Shown here: positions 35,352 through 44,866 of the stretch, piece after piece | How the letters are laid out: each line of letters starts with the position of its first letter | Numbering within the stretch: the stretch's first letter is position 1 | From: Agrobacterium tumefaciens | Lineage (GTDB): Bacteria > Pseudomonadota > Alphaproteobacteria > Rhizobiales > Rhizobiaceae | Direction of reading: 5' to 3' | DNA length: 64,000 nucleotides | Assembly: GCF_013318015.2 (NCBI RefSeq) | Contig: NZ_CP115843.1 | Location: forward strand, 1-64,000 | Made by a program: the position numbers and the translations under genes | The notes under the pieces: generated by a model | The model's database searches: none | Told to the model about the DNA's origin: nothing | Seen by the model: the letters and a program-made list of their open reading frames with translations, nothing else

Positions 35352-36502
35352 GCTGCATCCCCCGCTGGTCTTAAGGTCACTAGAAAGCTCGGCGCTTGCT
35401 GCCGGAAAGTCTGCGACACAAGCGGGGCCGCTCCTTGCTGACATACGCATTCTACAGTCAGATCTCGGTCTTCGAGGTTGACGTCTACCCGCCACACGAA
35501 CTCAGCAGCGACACTCGACATGATCTCCAAGTCCTGGTGCTTTAGCTGGACGGACGCCATCTGCGTTAGATGAACTTCGGGAATCGAGCGGACAGCGAGG
35601 TGCATAAACGGTTGCTCGACTGTCATCAGGGAGTGCATTTCCGAGTAAGGCAAGATTGGCTGAGGCTTCACGATGATGTGGTCGAACATTGTCTCGCCCA
35701 ATTGCCTCAGACCGAAAAGGAGCATCCTGCCCGTAACCGCCCATCCGTGGCTTTGCGTTCTTTCCACACAGCAACCACTGAGACCCTTGATGAGGACTTG
35801 CGTAAAAAAAGGTGGCTCAAAGTCGGCCGGCGCCCAAGCCAGATGACCGGTTCGCGAACCCGCTATAGCCAAAGGCTCGCACACGTCTCCCGTTATGTCA
35901 GCCAAACTCACTTCTTTGAGGTCTATATTTTTGACTTCCCACAAGCGGTCGGCAAACTCGGCGACGATCTCTTGGCAGCCGTCGAAAAAGACCCAGGCGC
36001 TTGCTGGGTGGAGGGTCTGCAAGGCCTGAGACAGATTGCTCGCGCTGAATGATTGAGCCCAGGGGCGATTGGTTTTGGACTTTATATCTTCCAGCAGCCC
36101 GACCGCTCCACCCTGGCGATCTGCAATGCCGTGTCCCGAAAAATAGAAAACGACCGCATCACCTGGCCGAATACGACCGAGCCAATCATCCCCACGATCA
36201 CGAAAGTGTTGCTCGTCTGCTGCCTCGACTACCGTCGTTACAACGTCACCGCCCAAGACGTTGCCGATATCCACTGAGCCATCATTGACGTTGGGATCGG
36301 ACAGGAGCATCTCGAGCGAGCCGAGCGGTGCGACCAGTCGGTCGCGATCGTCGAGCAACATTTTGGCAAGAGCGATTGCGCCGGCCACCGGCGCACGACG
36401 GTCTGCTGCATGATTGGCTTGCAAGTAGGGATAGCGACCGCAGCCCATGATGAAGGCATGGGTTACAGGGCCATCGATCTGGGCTTCATAGAGCAGCGTC
36501 AA
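35348..36502 (-). CDS. Caspase-like (peptidase C14) protein
   Basis: Caspase-fold cysteine proteases execute cell death or activation steps in many bacterial conflict systems. The 384-aa protein has the p20-like core: AFIMGCGRYPYLQANHAAD, DDWLGRIRPGDAVVFYFSGH with catalytic His124 in SGHGI, and WVFFDGCQEI with Cys176. The second half (about 250-384) is a non-protease extension that may bind the partner protein. Translation starts at TTG in a TTGA overlap with the upstream hydrolase, and its own stop overlaps the next start by ATGA. The three proteins are thus translationally chained. The DxC and SGHG motifs are intact, so it is probably active. Confidence 0.9.
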   Translation of the reverse strand: MTLLYEAQIDGPVTHAFIMGCGRYPYLQANHAADRRAPVAGAIALAKMLLDDRDRLVAPLGSLEMLLSDPNVNDGSVDIGNVLGGDVVTTVVEAADEQHFRDRGDDWLGRIRPGDAVVFYFSGHGIADRQGGAVGLLEDIKSKTNRPWAQSFSASNLSQALQTLHPASAWVFFDGCQEIVAEFADRLWEVKNIDLKEVSLADITGDVCEPLAIAGSRTGHLAWAPADFEPPFFTQVLIKGLSGCCVERTQSHGWAVTGRMLLFGLRQLGETMFDHIIVKPQPILPYSEMHSLMTVEQPFMHLAVRSIPEVHLTQMASVQLKHQDLEIMSSVAAEFVWRVDVNLEDRDLTVECVCQQGAAPLVSQTFRQQAPSFLVTLRPAGDAA

Positions 36503-37599
36503 GCAAGCAGCCCCGCTTCCTTCAGTCGCTTGTTGATCCGGCTGAAGAAAAAGGCGTTATCGAAGTATGCATTATGTGCCGTCGATAGACCGGCGGACGT
36601 GCTGATCTCCAAGTCGACGACGCCGTCGATCGTCGGCGCGCTCAGAAATGCGAGCGTATCAGCGTAGTCATAGATATTCCAATAGCGATCGACGGCTACG
36701 CCCAGCGGGCCGCCGCTCTTCGGTGCCGTAAACTGCTTAAGTTCGGCAAACAGGCCGACCTGGGTTCCCACTCCGAGGAAAAGGTCGATCTTCAATGGCC
36801 GCTTCAGCTGCTCTTCGAGCGAGTCGATATTATCTGCGTCGGTCAGCAATTCGTGGAGGATGGATCCCCCCATGCTGTGTCCGATCAACACGAGCGGCTC
36901 ATTGTTGTCGCCTGCCGCCTGCGCGGCCTCCAGGATCGCCTCGTTGATTTCGGCGCGGACCTGGTTGCTTTGGTCTCGACGAGCGAAGAACATCATCGCG
37001 TCGCCCAGGAACTGCGCTAAATACGGCGCGGCAATATCACGTGCCTTTCCAGCAGCAATGGCAACAGGATCGAACTTCGGCAGTTTAGGCATCCACCCCC
37101 CGCCAAGCGATTCAATTCTGCGCAAAGCGCCCACTTCGCCAGCAAGCCTCTCGCCCAATTCGGTATCGGAACGAAGGCTGCTCAGCCAGCTTGGTACGGG
37201 ACGGGCGTCAGCGTAGCGCGCGGCAGCCATCCAAAAATCTTCAACTTTGTGGCGCTCAGCGTCCAACTTGCTGTTCGATACGTCGTCAAGAGCTTTGACC
37301 GACAGCGACGCAACGATTGCCGGAAAGTCCACTTTTGCAGCCGCGACGATGGAGGCGCTATCAGCCCATGCAGCAGGAGCTACCGAAGTCCCGAGCGCCA
37401 TTGTCTCGCCCCTGGACGTCGGAAGTGAGAGCAATGACTTCTCGGCGAGCCCAAATTTCCCCCAGTAGGGAAACCTGATCGTCGCCGTCTGATCGAAAGT
37501 CAGGCGATTGAACCTTTCCGCGCGGCCAGACGTCATCTGCTCGTAAACGCCGTCGCCGAGATCTCTGTTGTTCACCCCGTGGACGAAAACAACTTGCAT
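36499..37599 (-). CDS. Alpha/beta hydrolase (lipase-like), first gene of the caspase operon
   Basis: The 366-aa protein begins with MQVVFVHGVNNRDLGDGVYE (the oxyanion-side HG motif of serine lipases) and carries the nucleophile elbow LVLIGHSMGGSILHELL with Ser242. A long insertion separates the two (about 60-230), rich in helices and small residues. Later DLFLGVGTQVGLFAELKQF and NIYDYADTLAFLSAP could supply the acid, and a His near THNAYF-type text (LSTAHNAYFDNAFF) fits the triad. Lipase-like or peptidase activity is likely; the substrate is unknown. GGGAGG precedes the ATG at 37599. Its promoter is shared, back to back, with ietA. Confidence 0.87.
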   Translation of the reverse strand: MQVVFVHGVNNRDLGDGVYEQMTSGRAERFNRLTFDQTATIRFPYWGKFGLAEKSLLSLPTSRGETMALGTSVAPAAWADSASIVAAAKVDFPAIVASLSVKALDDVSNSKLDAERHKVEDFWMAAARYADARPVPSWLSSLRSDTELGERLAGEVGALRRIESLGGGWMPKLPKFDPVAIAAGKARDIAAPYLAQFLGDAMMFFARRDQSNQVRAEINEAILEAAQAAGDNNEPLVLIGHSMGGSILHELLTDADNIDSLEEQLKRPLKIDLFLGVGTQVGLFAELKQFTAPKSGGPLGVAVDRYWNIYDYADTLAFLSAPTIDGVVDLEISTSAGLSTAHNAYFDNAFFFSRINKRLKEAGLLA

Positions 37600-37690
37600 C
37601 AAACCTCCCGAATAGTCCTTCCAATCACAAAATAGATGTGTCATAAATAACTATGCCAATCAAGCGGCAAAAATAGTTATTTGAAATCAA
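37600..37690. promoter_or_regulatory. Divergent promoter with inverted repeat between hydrolase and ietA
   Basis: This 91-base AT-rich gap drives both operons. AAATAACTA (37645-37653) and TAGTTATTT (37674-37682) are perfect reverse complements, 20 bases apart, with a GCC/GGC pair nested inside. A repressor bound here would shut both operons. IetA ends in a helix-turn-helix-like segment and is a candidate (inference). Confidence 0.6.
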
Positions 37691-38836
37691 ATGTCTGAGG
37701 GAAATGTGGGAGAAATTATAGATATATCGACGGATTTAGCCCAGTCCATTCGCCTCGGTCTGAAGAGTGAGGTCGACGGGATGCGGCTTTTCGCGGCTAA
37801 GTTGGTTCGCAAATACCGACAGTCGGCGCCCGACCTTTCGAGGCAGATCGATGAGTATCTGCAGGCCGCACCGGTGGCATCGCCGATGCGGAAAAAAACG
37901 TTGCCGAAAGCGGACCAAGAAGTTGCTGCTGAAAATGACGATGCGGAAGAGCTCGCGCTGCTTCGAATTGACACCGCTGGCGCGGTTGAGCCGCTTCTGT
38001 CTGAGACGGTGAGGCTGCCGGTCCAGCAGCTTTTGGCCGAGCGTCGCCAAATCAAAAAACTGCAGAGCCTGGGATTAGAGCCTATGCGCTCAGCCGTTTT
38101 TGTTGGGCCGCCTGGCGTTGGCAAGACCATGACCGCCAAGTGGATTGCGGCCGAGCTCGGCCTGCCGCTCTTGGTCTTGGATCTCACCGCGATTATGAGC
38201 AGTTATCTCGGGCGAACGGGTAATAACCTGCGCGCCGTGCTCAATTATGCCAAGTCGATTCCGTGCGTGCTTCTACTCGACGAGATCGATGCGATCGCAA
38301 AGCGTCGAGGCGACATGTCTGACGTTGGTGAATTAAAACGCCTCGTCACGGTAATCCTGCAAGAGATCGACGCATGGCCATCTACCAGCCTCTTATTGGC
38401 GGCGACGAATCACGCCGAGTTGATAGACCCTGCCCTATGGCGGCGCTTTGATCAGACAGTGGAGTTTCCTCAGCCTGACAAACGACGCGTTGAAGAGTTG
38501 TTGAGGAAACTTACGGCCAGTGAAGGGCAGCAATTTGATCGGTGGGTTCCGACTATGGCGATGCTTCTAGAAGGATATTCCTTTAGCGATATCGAACGTA
38601 CCGCCCGACAATTCAGAAAAGCTACAACGCTCAAAACAGCTACGATCGAGGAATTGGTTGAGGGGTTGGCGCGTCGGCATGCCGCTTTACTCGACCGTGA
38701 ATCCCGGCAGGATCTCGCGAGAAAGCTGACCGACCTAACGCGTCTGTCGCAGCACAAGGTCAGCGACATCACAGGGGTCAGCCGCGATACAATTCGTAAA
38801 TATCAGAAACAGGAGCACGTAACCCATGGCGACTAA
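37691..38836 (+). CDS. ietA: IetA, AAA+ ATPase of the IetAS system
   Basis: IetAS was described on Agrobacterium Ti plasmid pTiC58 as a stability and incompatibility module in which the AAA ATPase IetA restrains the protease IetS. The pair was later reported as anti-phage. This 381-aa protein has an N-terminal helical region (1-100), a classical AAA core with Walker A GPPGVGKT at 139-146, Walker B LLLDEIDAI with Asp197-Glu198, and ATNHAELIDPALWRRFDQTV (sensor 1 and arginine finger). The C-terminal tail, SQHKVSDITGVSRDTIRKYQ, is helix-turn-helix-like. It overlaps ietS by 11 bases. Confidence 0.9.
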   Translation: MSEGNVGEIIDISTDLAQSIRLGLKSEVDGMRLFAAKLVRKYRQSAPDLSRQIDEYLQAAPVASPMRKKTLPKADQEVAAENDDAEELALLRIDTAGAVEPLLSETVRLPVQQLLAERRQIKKLQSLGLEPMRSAVFVGPPGVGKTMTAKWIAAELGLPLLVLDLTAIMSSYLGRTGNNLRAVLNYAKSIPCVLLLDEIDAIAKRRGDMSDVGELKRLVTVILQEIDAWPSTSLLLAATNHAELIDPALWRRFDQTVEFPQPDKRRVEELLRKLTASEGQQFDRWVPTMAMLLEGYSFSDIERTARQFRKATTLKTATIEELVEGLARRHAALLDRESRQDLARKLTDLTRLSQHKVSDITGVSRDTIRKYQKQEHVTHGD

Positions 38837-41045
38837 TTTTCTTATCGGTCGTGGAGAGCTTCTGACGCATCAGGTTCCACCGCCGCGGCGCAAGCCGTCA
38901 GAGCGGAGCGTCTATACGCTGAACGAAGCTCGGCAATCTCTGGTACCGCAGTTTACGCAGGCCATGGAGGTCTTCGATAGAACGCCGGCCGCAGCGCTGC
39001 CGAAGGACATTGCGGTTGGAAAGGTTCTTATCAATCCGAGTTTCATCGCCCGGTCGTACTTCCCATCGAGCTTGCTCAAGGAAGCAGGGCTTGAGGCCGT
39101 CGGCAGCAGAACCGTGCACGTGACGCCAAAGCGATGGGCGCGACAGGGCATGCCAGAAAAGGTTCCGACGACTGAGCTGTTCGTCGCAGGGCGGCGCAAA
39201 AGCTTTCGCTCACTCCCCGAACTAGCGAGATCCCTTGGCGACGATGAGCAAGCAGCTCTTGACCTCACACATATCGAAGCGTTCTCAGCGACTGACCCTG
39301 AAGAAAAAGTGAAGGCAGTTGTTCGCGGCCACAAGGACGCGGTCTACGAGGTCGGTGTCCATCTTCTCTCTGACGACGTCGACTCCGAAGAGGTTCAGTC
39401 AGCCTTTGCGAAGTTTGCTGAGCAGGCCGGTGTCGAGCTCATGGACAAGTTGGGCTTTATCGTGGGTAACCTTTGGTTCCTGCCAGTGCGCGGAAGCCGT
39501 GACGGCATCCATCAGCTTAGCGAATTTTCGCTTGTACGCGTGATCCGGCCAATGCCTGCGCTCAGAAGTATGCGGCCCATGCCGGCACCTTCGGGAAGCG
39601 TAAAAATCACGTGCAGCCTGCCGACGGCCCAGCCTCTATCATCCCAGCCCCGCGTGGCGATCCTGGACGGAGGGTTGCCCGATCATCATCCGATCGGACC
39701 TTGGATGCGCAACTATGAGCTCATGGATCCGGATGCGAACGATCACGCGGACGGTCCTGAACACGGCCTCGCGGTCACCTCTGCTTTTCTGTTTGGCCCA
39801 ATTGAGCCCAATGGCTCGGCAGGTCGCCCATATTCCTATGTCGACCATCTTCGAGTTGTCGATGAGGGTATCAATCAGGAACATCCCGCACAACTTTATC
39901 GCACTCTCGGCCTGATCGACGAGGTCTTACTGTCGAGGCAATACGAATTCATAAACCTGAGCCTCGGCCCGGATGAAATCGTCGATGACGGAGATCCCCA
40001 TGGCTGGACGTCGCTGATCGACGAGCGTCTAAGCAACGGTCGCACTTTCGTCACGGTGGCCGTTGGCAACAACGGCAACGAAGACGCGGAGCTTCAGCTT
40101 AATCGCGTCCAAGTTCCAGGCGACTGCGTCAACGTCGTTGCGGTTGGAGCCACCGATTCGACCAAGGAAGATTGGGAACGCGCGCCCTACAGTGCTGTTG
40201 GACCCGGCAGAAGCCCCGGTTTTGTGAAGCCGGACCTCATGGCCTTTGGGGGTAGTGCGGGTGAATATTTTCACGCGCTAACACCCGGTAGGCGCCCATC
40301 GCTCTCTCCCCAACTCGGAACGAGTTTCGCTGCTCCTAATCTCCTTCGAAGCGCGGTTGGCATACGGGCGATTTTGGGCAACGACCTCAGTGTCCTGGCG
40401 ATCAAGGCTCTTCTCGTTCATAGCGCCACGCAGAATGACTTGCCACAGGCAGAGGTCGGCTGGGGATGCGTGGCAGACAAGCTTGCAAGCGTCATCACTT
40501 GCGGCGATGGCGTGGCGCGTGTCGTCTATCAAGGCGAGCTCCGTCCAGGAAAATATTTGCGAGCTCCACTGCCCGTCCCAAAGGAAGGGCTGACGGGAAA
40601 GGTGAAGGTGAAAGCGACCTTCTGCTATTCGACCCCGACTGACCCACACCATTCAGGTGCTTACACGCGATCGGGGCTGGAGGTGGTCTTTCGACCGAAT
40701 GACGGCCGGCGCAAGGATGGCAAGGCCAATGCTGAGCCTCGATCGTTCCTAAATTTGCAGAAATTTGCCTCAGAGCAGGAACGCCGATCGGACTCTGGGA
40801 AGTGGGAGACCGTTCTGCATGCCGAGCAATCTATGCTTGGCAAGTCGCTTCGCGATCCGGTGTTCGATATCCACTATATTGCCAGACAAGACGCCGGTCC
40901 CACCAGTCGGGCTCGCCCGATCGCTTACGCACTGGTCGTAACCCTCGAAGCACCCAAGCACGCGGATCTGTTTTCAACTATTCTCGCTGAGTACACTTCA
41001 CTCGTGTCAATCCAACCTGAAATCGCTCTGCCGATCACTGTGTGA
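38826..41045 (+). CDS. ietS: IetS, subtilisin-like (S8) serine protease of the IetAS system
   Basis: The 739-aa protein has a long N-terminal region (1-270) without a signal peptide, so it is cytoplasmic. The S8 catalytic domain follows, with Asp281 in RVAILDGGLPDHHP, His313 in GPEHGLAVTSAFLFG, the oxyanion Asn in VAVGNNGNEDAE, and Ser500 in QLGTSFAAPNLLRS. A C-terminal beta-rich domain follows (KVKVKATFCYSTPTDPHHSG). In the described system IetS is the toxic or effector protease and IetA its partner. All triad residues are present. It starts inside the ietA end. Confidence 0.9.
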   Translation: MATNFLIGRGELLTHQVPPPRRKPSERSVYTLNEARQSLVPQFTQAMEVFDRTPAAALPKDIAVGKVLINPSFIARSYFPSSLLKEAGLEAVGSRTVHVTPKRWARQGMPEKVPTTELFVAGRRKSFRSLPELARSLGDDEQAALDLTHIEAFSATDPEEKVKAVVRGHKDAVYEVGVHLLSDDVDSEEVQSAFAKFAEQAGVELMDKLGFIVGNLWFLPVRGSRDGIHQLSEFSLVRVIRPMPALRSMRPMPAPSGSVKITCSLPTAQPLSSQPRVAILDGGLPDHHPIGPWMRNYELMDPDANDHADGPEHGLAVTSAFLFGPIEPNGSAGRPYSYVDHLRVVDEGINQEHPAQLYRTLGLIDEVLLSRQYEFINLSLGPDEIVDDGDPHGWTSLIDERLSNGRTFVTVAVGNNGNEDAELQLNRVQVPGDCVNVVAVGATDSTKEDWERAPYSAVGPGRSPGFVKPDLMAFGGSAGEYFHALTPGRRPSLSPQLGTSFAAPNLLRSAVGIRAILGNDLSVLAIKALLVHSATQNDLPQAEVGWGCVADKLASVITCGDGVARVVYQGELRPGKYLRAPLPVPKEGLTGKVKVKATFCYSTPTDPHHSGAYTRSGLEVVFRPNDGRRKDGKANAEPRSFLNLQKFASEQERRSDSGKWETVLHAEQSMLGKSLRDPVFDIHYIARQDAGPTSRARPIAYALVVTLEAPKHADLFSTILAEYTSLVSIQPEIALPITV

Positions 41046-41077
41046 CGGCTTTCGCCTTTTCCTCGTGGAGAAACTTC

Positions 41078-41428
41078 ATGCCAGCCAAGCCTGTAAAACT
41101 CACGAATGGGCTCGAGTTCGATCAAGCCGGAAATGCCAACGCATTTTATCGAGAAATACTGAACAAAGGGGAACTCGGGGCTTATTTGAGCAACGACGAT
41201 GCAGCGGCGGTGGATGTTCTCTTCAGAGACTATTGCGCGGCAACGAACTGGCAGATGCCCGGGCAACCTGAAAGGTACTTCCGAGACTGGAATATGGCCG
41301 AGAAGCGAGCAACGCGCAGTTTCTATGTCGAATATGCAGATGGAGAGAGAGATGATTTCAGCTACATCAAGGCCGTTCGGGCCGTAGCGAATTGGAAGCG
41401 AATGGATGGCGAGCCACTGTCTGTCTGA
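41078..41428 (+). CDS. DUF3223 (DCL-like) small protein downstream of ietAS
   Basis: The 116-aa protein resembles the DUF3223/DCL domain: KPVKLTNGLEFDQAGNANAF, YREILNKGELGAYLSNDDAA, VDVLFRDYCAATNW, then FYVEYADGERDDFSYIKAVR. Plant DCL proteins with this domain act in organelle rRNA maturation. The bacterial role is unknown. The ATG at 41078 follows GGAGAAACTTC. It lies 32 bases after ietS and is probably co-transcribed, so it may be an accessory part of this ietAS locus. Confidence 0.75.
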   Translation: MPAKPVKLTNGLEFDQAGNANAFYREILNKGELGAYLSNDDAAAVDVLFRDYCAATNWQMPGQPERYFRDWNMAEKRATRSFYVEYADGERDDFSYIKAVRAVANWKRMDGEPLSV

Positions 41429-41535
41429 AGTTCACGGCATCGGTGCTAGCACATTATAGGCCCCGTGCTGGTGCCAGAAAAATGAACGACGAGATGCACG
41501 GAGCAGGGCGACAGAAAAAGTGAATTGGGGTGCAT

Positions 41536-41650
41536 ATGGTCAATCCCGGGTCGGAATGGCATCAATGGGAGCAGCGTATCCATGCACCCGGCACCGTCCT
41601 CACCAACCAGTTTGGCGCTCATGATCTGAAAACTTTTTCCCAGTCAATTC
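41536..41650 (+). pseudogene. 5' fragment of a PHP-domain (TrlF-like) gene cut by the Tn3 element
   Basis: The reading MVNPGSEWHQWEQRIHAPGT then VLTNQFGAHDLKTFSQSI resembles the N-terminus of TrlF-type proteins (PHP nuclease-like domain joined to an ATPase), which often begin GSEWxxWDxHIHTPAS. In this copy the first motif His is Arg (EQRIHAPG). The frame ends at the left inverted repeat of the transposon, and the rest of the gene is not on the other side. Identification is tentative. Confidence 0.4.
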
Positions 41651-41688
41651 GGGGTCAGAACAAGAGCAGTGCAAAATCGTACGCTAAG
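41651..41688 (+). repeat. Left terminal inverted repeat of the Tn3-family element
   Basis: It starts GGGGTCAGAACAAGAGCAGT and ends ACGCTAAG. It matches the reverse complement of 44829-44866 at 36 of 38 positions. Confidence 0.9.
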
Positions 41689-41706
41689 GGCGAACGGAGT
41701 GAGAAC

Positions 41707-44682
41707 TTATGCGACCCGGCGTAGCCCGACTGGCAGACGGAGCGCTCGAAATCCGTTGGGCATCTGATGTTCGGCATCCCAGGTGTAGATGCCTGTAAGG
41801 TTGATATGTTCCCAACTCAGCGGCGAGTTGTGCTTCAACAGAGTATCAGGAATGTCTCGTCCCGCTCGTTTCAGCTGTGTGACCGCGCGATCAAGATAGA
41901 CCGTATTCCAGTGCACGATTGCACTGACAACGAGATTGAGCCCTGAAGCGCGGAATGCTTGGCTCTCGAACGACCGATCACGGATCTCGCCCCGCTCGTG
42001 GAAGAACACAGCCCGTTTCATCTTATGGGCGGCCTCGCCCTTGTTGAGACCGGCTTGGCATCTCCGCCGTAGTGCCGGACTTGAGTACCATTCGATCATG
42101 AAGAGCGACCTTTCGATACGGCCGAGCTCGCGGAGCGCCCTCGCAAGATGGCTTTGCTTCGGAGACGCGGACAGCCTCTTGAGTATCGTAGACGGCACCA
42201 CGGACCGCGTCGTGATCGACGCCGCGAGATGGAGCAGATCGTCCCAATGATCGAGGATCAGACTGGTATTGATCGGCGCCCCGATGTGGTTCGACAGCGC
42301 CGGATATGCACCGCTCTTTTCTAGCGTGTGGAACTTCCGGTCTTTGAGATTGCGCAGTCGCGGTGAGAACCGCTTTCCGATCAAGGCGAACAGCCCGAAG
42401 ATATGATCACTCGCGCCGCCTGTGTCGGTAAAGTGTTCATGGATGTCGAGGACAGTGTCCTGATCGAATAGCCCATCGAGCACATAGGCCGCCTCGCTCT
42501 CGGTGGGACTGATGGGCAAAATGCTGAAGTAGCCGTATTGATCTGACAGATGGCTATAGAATTTCGATCCGGGCTCGCTACCGTAATGCAAATTGACGTC
42601 GCCGCGCTTTGCAGCCCGGTCGCTCGCACGGAAGAATTGGCCATCGGACGATGACGTTGTGCCATTGCCCCAAAGGCGCGAATGCGGATGCTGGGTGTGG
42701 GCATCGGTGATGCACGCTTGAGCCGTGCGGTATGTCTCCGATCGGGCGTGGAATGTGCGCATCCACCCAATCTGGTGAGCGCTAATCCCCTTGGAGGCAC
42801 CCGCCATTCGTTTGGGGCCAAGGTTCGTAGCATCGGCCAATACACCAGCCAGCATTGCAGAAAGATTTTTTGGGACGTCGCCGGTCCGAACATGCGTGAA
42901 GTGATCCGCAAAGCCGGTCCATTCATGCACTTCCCTTAACAGGTCGGGAACCTCGACCAACGGATACATATCGCTGATCTCGGCATTCAGTGCCTCGGCG
43001 GCCGCAGGGATTTCGCTGGCAGTTGGTATGATGATCAAGGTTCCGGCCTCAAGACGAACTCCTTCGAGCTTTCCGGATCGTGCCCTGTGCGCCAGACGCT
43101 GCAGGTTGAACTCGAGCATCTGACTCGCTTCGGCAAGCCACTGCGCGCCGTCGCTCTGGACCCCCAAACCGAGACGATCTTCTTCCTTCATCGTGATGAA
43201 TGTTGTTCGCGGCATCAGATGCTCATCAATGGGCCGGAAAGATCGGCTGCCATCGACCCAGATCTCCGCAGATCGAAGCCGGTCTCGCAAAGAAGCGAGC
43301 GTTGCGATCTCGTAGAGACGGCGATCAGGTTTTTCCCGTTCGAAGATGAGCCGGCGCTCAGTTTGGCTAAGGTGGGTGAGCGGGACGCGATCAGGGAGTG
43401 GCCGCCGCTTTTCGGCATAAAGCCGTTTAAGCAGTCCAATTGCCGCTAAAAGTGGATCGTGGCGACGCGCCGAGCGGAACGTGAATGCCTGAAGGAATGC
43501 ACCAGTGTATTTGTGGACGGTCGCATATTGCTCGGCTGCTACGGTCAACGACGGCGCCTCGTTGTCGTCGACCATCGACTCCAGTTCAGGTTTCATCTGA
43601 AGCAGTCGGTCCCAGCCGACTCTTTGGTCGAGAACAGCCAATGCATTCCGACCATGGTCGTTGGCGGACTGCAGCGCGGAGATGGTATCGAGGAACATGC
43701 GCAGCGCTTTGGCGGTGTTCGCTCTGCAGTCCATTTGCCGCTGCTTCTTTCGGTTGTTGGCTTGCGAGAACAACTTACCCATTAGTTTGATGAACATCGT
43801 CACCGCATCGTCCGTGAGCTTCTGGCAAAGCTTGATGACTTGAGCCACAATCAGAGCGTGGCGACGGCTGGCATTGAAGTCGTTGGCAAGCCAGGCCGGG
43901 GTTGCGTTACCCTCCCGGATCATCTGGTCCCACCGTCCTGCTGATATGCGCGCCTGTAACGTCGGATCGATCTCCAGCCGCCGCAGAAAGGCTATCCGCT
44001 CTGTCAGCCCGACCAGATTCGACGCACTTGGTGCTTCTGGCGCTGAGCGTAGCCAATGGAAGCGCGTCTGGCCGATCGACGGGTCCACTTCTAACAGCCG
44101 GTCCAATGATCGGAACGTATCGAGCGGGATGTCTTTAATCAGAGTTGTCTCTGCCCAACGGCGAGCTATCGCACGGCCGGCAAGGCCAATCCGTTCGATC
44201 GTGTCGATCGCCGGTAGAAGAGCGCCGCGTTCACGAAACGCGGCGACAACTGAACTGACTATCGCAGCACCGTCGTCGGACGCCGCCGCCCCCTGAATTG
44301 CAGACAATAGCGCGGCGCGGCGATCTTGTAGCGTCGCGCTTCTCGTATCCAGATACATCATTAGCCGTGCTGTGTGATCCCGACGGGTTTCTTCACGGCG
44401 TGCATAGAGCGAAAATGCTTCCGGGGCGGCGCCGATCTGATCAGCAACATATTTAAGCATGGCGCGTGGCGGAATTTCTTCTGCCCCCAGCACTCGACCC
44501 GGGTATCGCATCAGACATAGCTGAATGGCAAAGCCGAGCCGGTTGTGATTACGTCTCCGCAGTTCGATCTCCAGGCGATCCGCCAATGACAACGAATAGT
44601 GTCGGATCAGGCTGTCCTCGTCGACTGGTATGTCGATAAGCTTTCGACGATCTTGATCTTTGAGAAGCTTGCGCTTTGCCAT
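41707..44682 (-). CDS. tnpA: Tn3-family transposase
   Basis: Tn3 transposases carry out replicative transposition between 38-bp-type inverted repeats. The protein is 991 aa from the ATG at 44682 ([20 protein letters not shown]), close to the family's ~1000. The DDE residues appear in [18 protein letters not shown] (first Asp), [16 protein letters not shown] (second Asp) and [19 protein letters not shown] (Glu). The C-terminal signature [20 protein letters not shown] and [16 protein letters not shown] is also present. It looks intact. A longer in-frame start (44775) lacks the family-like beginning. Confidence 0.94.
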   Translation of the reverse strand: MAKRKLLKDQDRRKLIDIPVDEDSLIRHYSLSLADRLEIELRRRNHNRLGFAIQLCLMRYPGRVLGAEEIPPRAMLKYVADQIGAAPEAFSLYARREETRRDHTARLMMYLDTRSATLQDRRAALLSAIQGAAASDDGAAIVSSVVAAFRERGALLPAIDTIERIGLAGRAIARRWAETTLIKDIPLDTFRSLDRLLEVDPSIGQTRFHWLRSAPEAPSASNLVGLTERIAFLRRLEIDPTLQARISAGRWDQMIREGNATPAWLANDFNASRRHALIVAQVIKLCQKLTDDAVTMFIKLMGKLFSQANNRKKQRQMDCRANTAKALRMFLDTISALQSANDHGRNALAVLDQRVGWDRLLQMKPELESMVDDNEAPSLTVAAEQYATVHKYTGAFLQAFTFRSARRHDPLLAAIGLLKRLYAEKRRPLPDRVPLTHLSQTERRLIFEREKPDRRLYEIATLASLRDRLRSAEIWVDGSRSFRPIDEHLMPRTTFITMKEEDRLGLGVQSDGAQWLAEASQMLEFNLQRLAHRARSGKLEGVRLEAGTLIIIPTASEIPAAAEALNAEISDMYPLVEVPDLLREVHEWTGFADHFTHVRTGDVPKNLSAMLAGVLADATNLGPKRMAGASKGISAHQIGWMRTFHARSETYRTAQACITDAHTQHPHSRLWGNGTTSSSDGQFFRASDRAAKRGDVNLHYGSEPGSKFYSHLSDQYGYFSILPISPTESEAAYVLDGLFDQDTVLDIHEHFTDTGGASDHIFGLFALIGKRFSPRLRNLKDRKFHTLEKSGAYPALSNHIGAPINTSLILDHWDDLLHLAASITTRSVVPSTILKRLSASPKQSHLARALRELGRIERSLFMIEWYSSPALRRRCQAGLNKGEAAHKMKRAVFFHERGEIRDRSFESQAFRASGLNLVVSAIVHWNTVYLDRAVTQLKRAGRDIPDTLLKHNSPLSWEHINLTGIYTWDAEHQMPNGFRALRLPVGLRRVA

Positions 44683-44828
44683 TGCCTGACTCCATCCATG
44701 ACCAATCTGCGCTGAGCGTCGTCGAGTCGGGCCGGACAGCGAAATCAAAACTGGCGCATGTCGATGGCAATCCACAGAGATCGAATGCCTAAAACCCGAG
44801 CTATGGCATTGTTCACGCTTCGTTCGGG

Positions 44829-44866
44829 CTTAGCGTACGATTTCGAACTGCTCTTGTTCTGACCCC
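44829..44866 (-). repeat. Right terminal inverted repeat of the Tn3-family element
   Basis: It is the reverse-complement partner of 41651-41688. The outer end reads TTCTGACCCC on the plus strand. Confidence 0.9.

Larger units (their letters stand above)
41651..44866. mobile_element. Tn3-family element carrying only tnpA
   Basis: A 3216-bp element is bounded by inverted repeats beginning GGGGTCAGAACAAGAGCAGT at both ends. The first 38 positions match except two, and similarity runs on to about 46. Its only gene is a full-length Tn3 transposase; no resolvase, res-type gene or cargo is seen. ATTC abuts both ends (41647-41650 and 44867-44870), a 4-base direct repeat rather than the usual 5. The genes on either side are unrelated fragments, so a deletion occurred with or after insertion. 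Confidence 0.9.

Noticed and set aside
43874..44296. Plus-strand frames inside the transposon
   Set aside because: Antisense shadows of tnpA. No resolvase or passenger gene is present.
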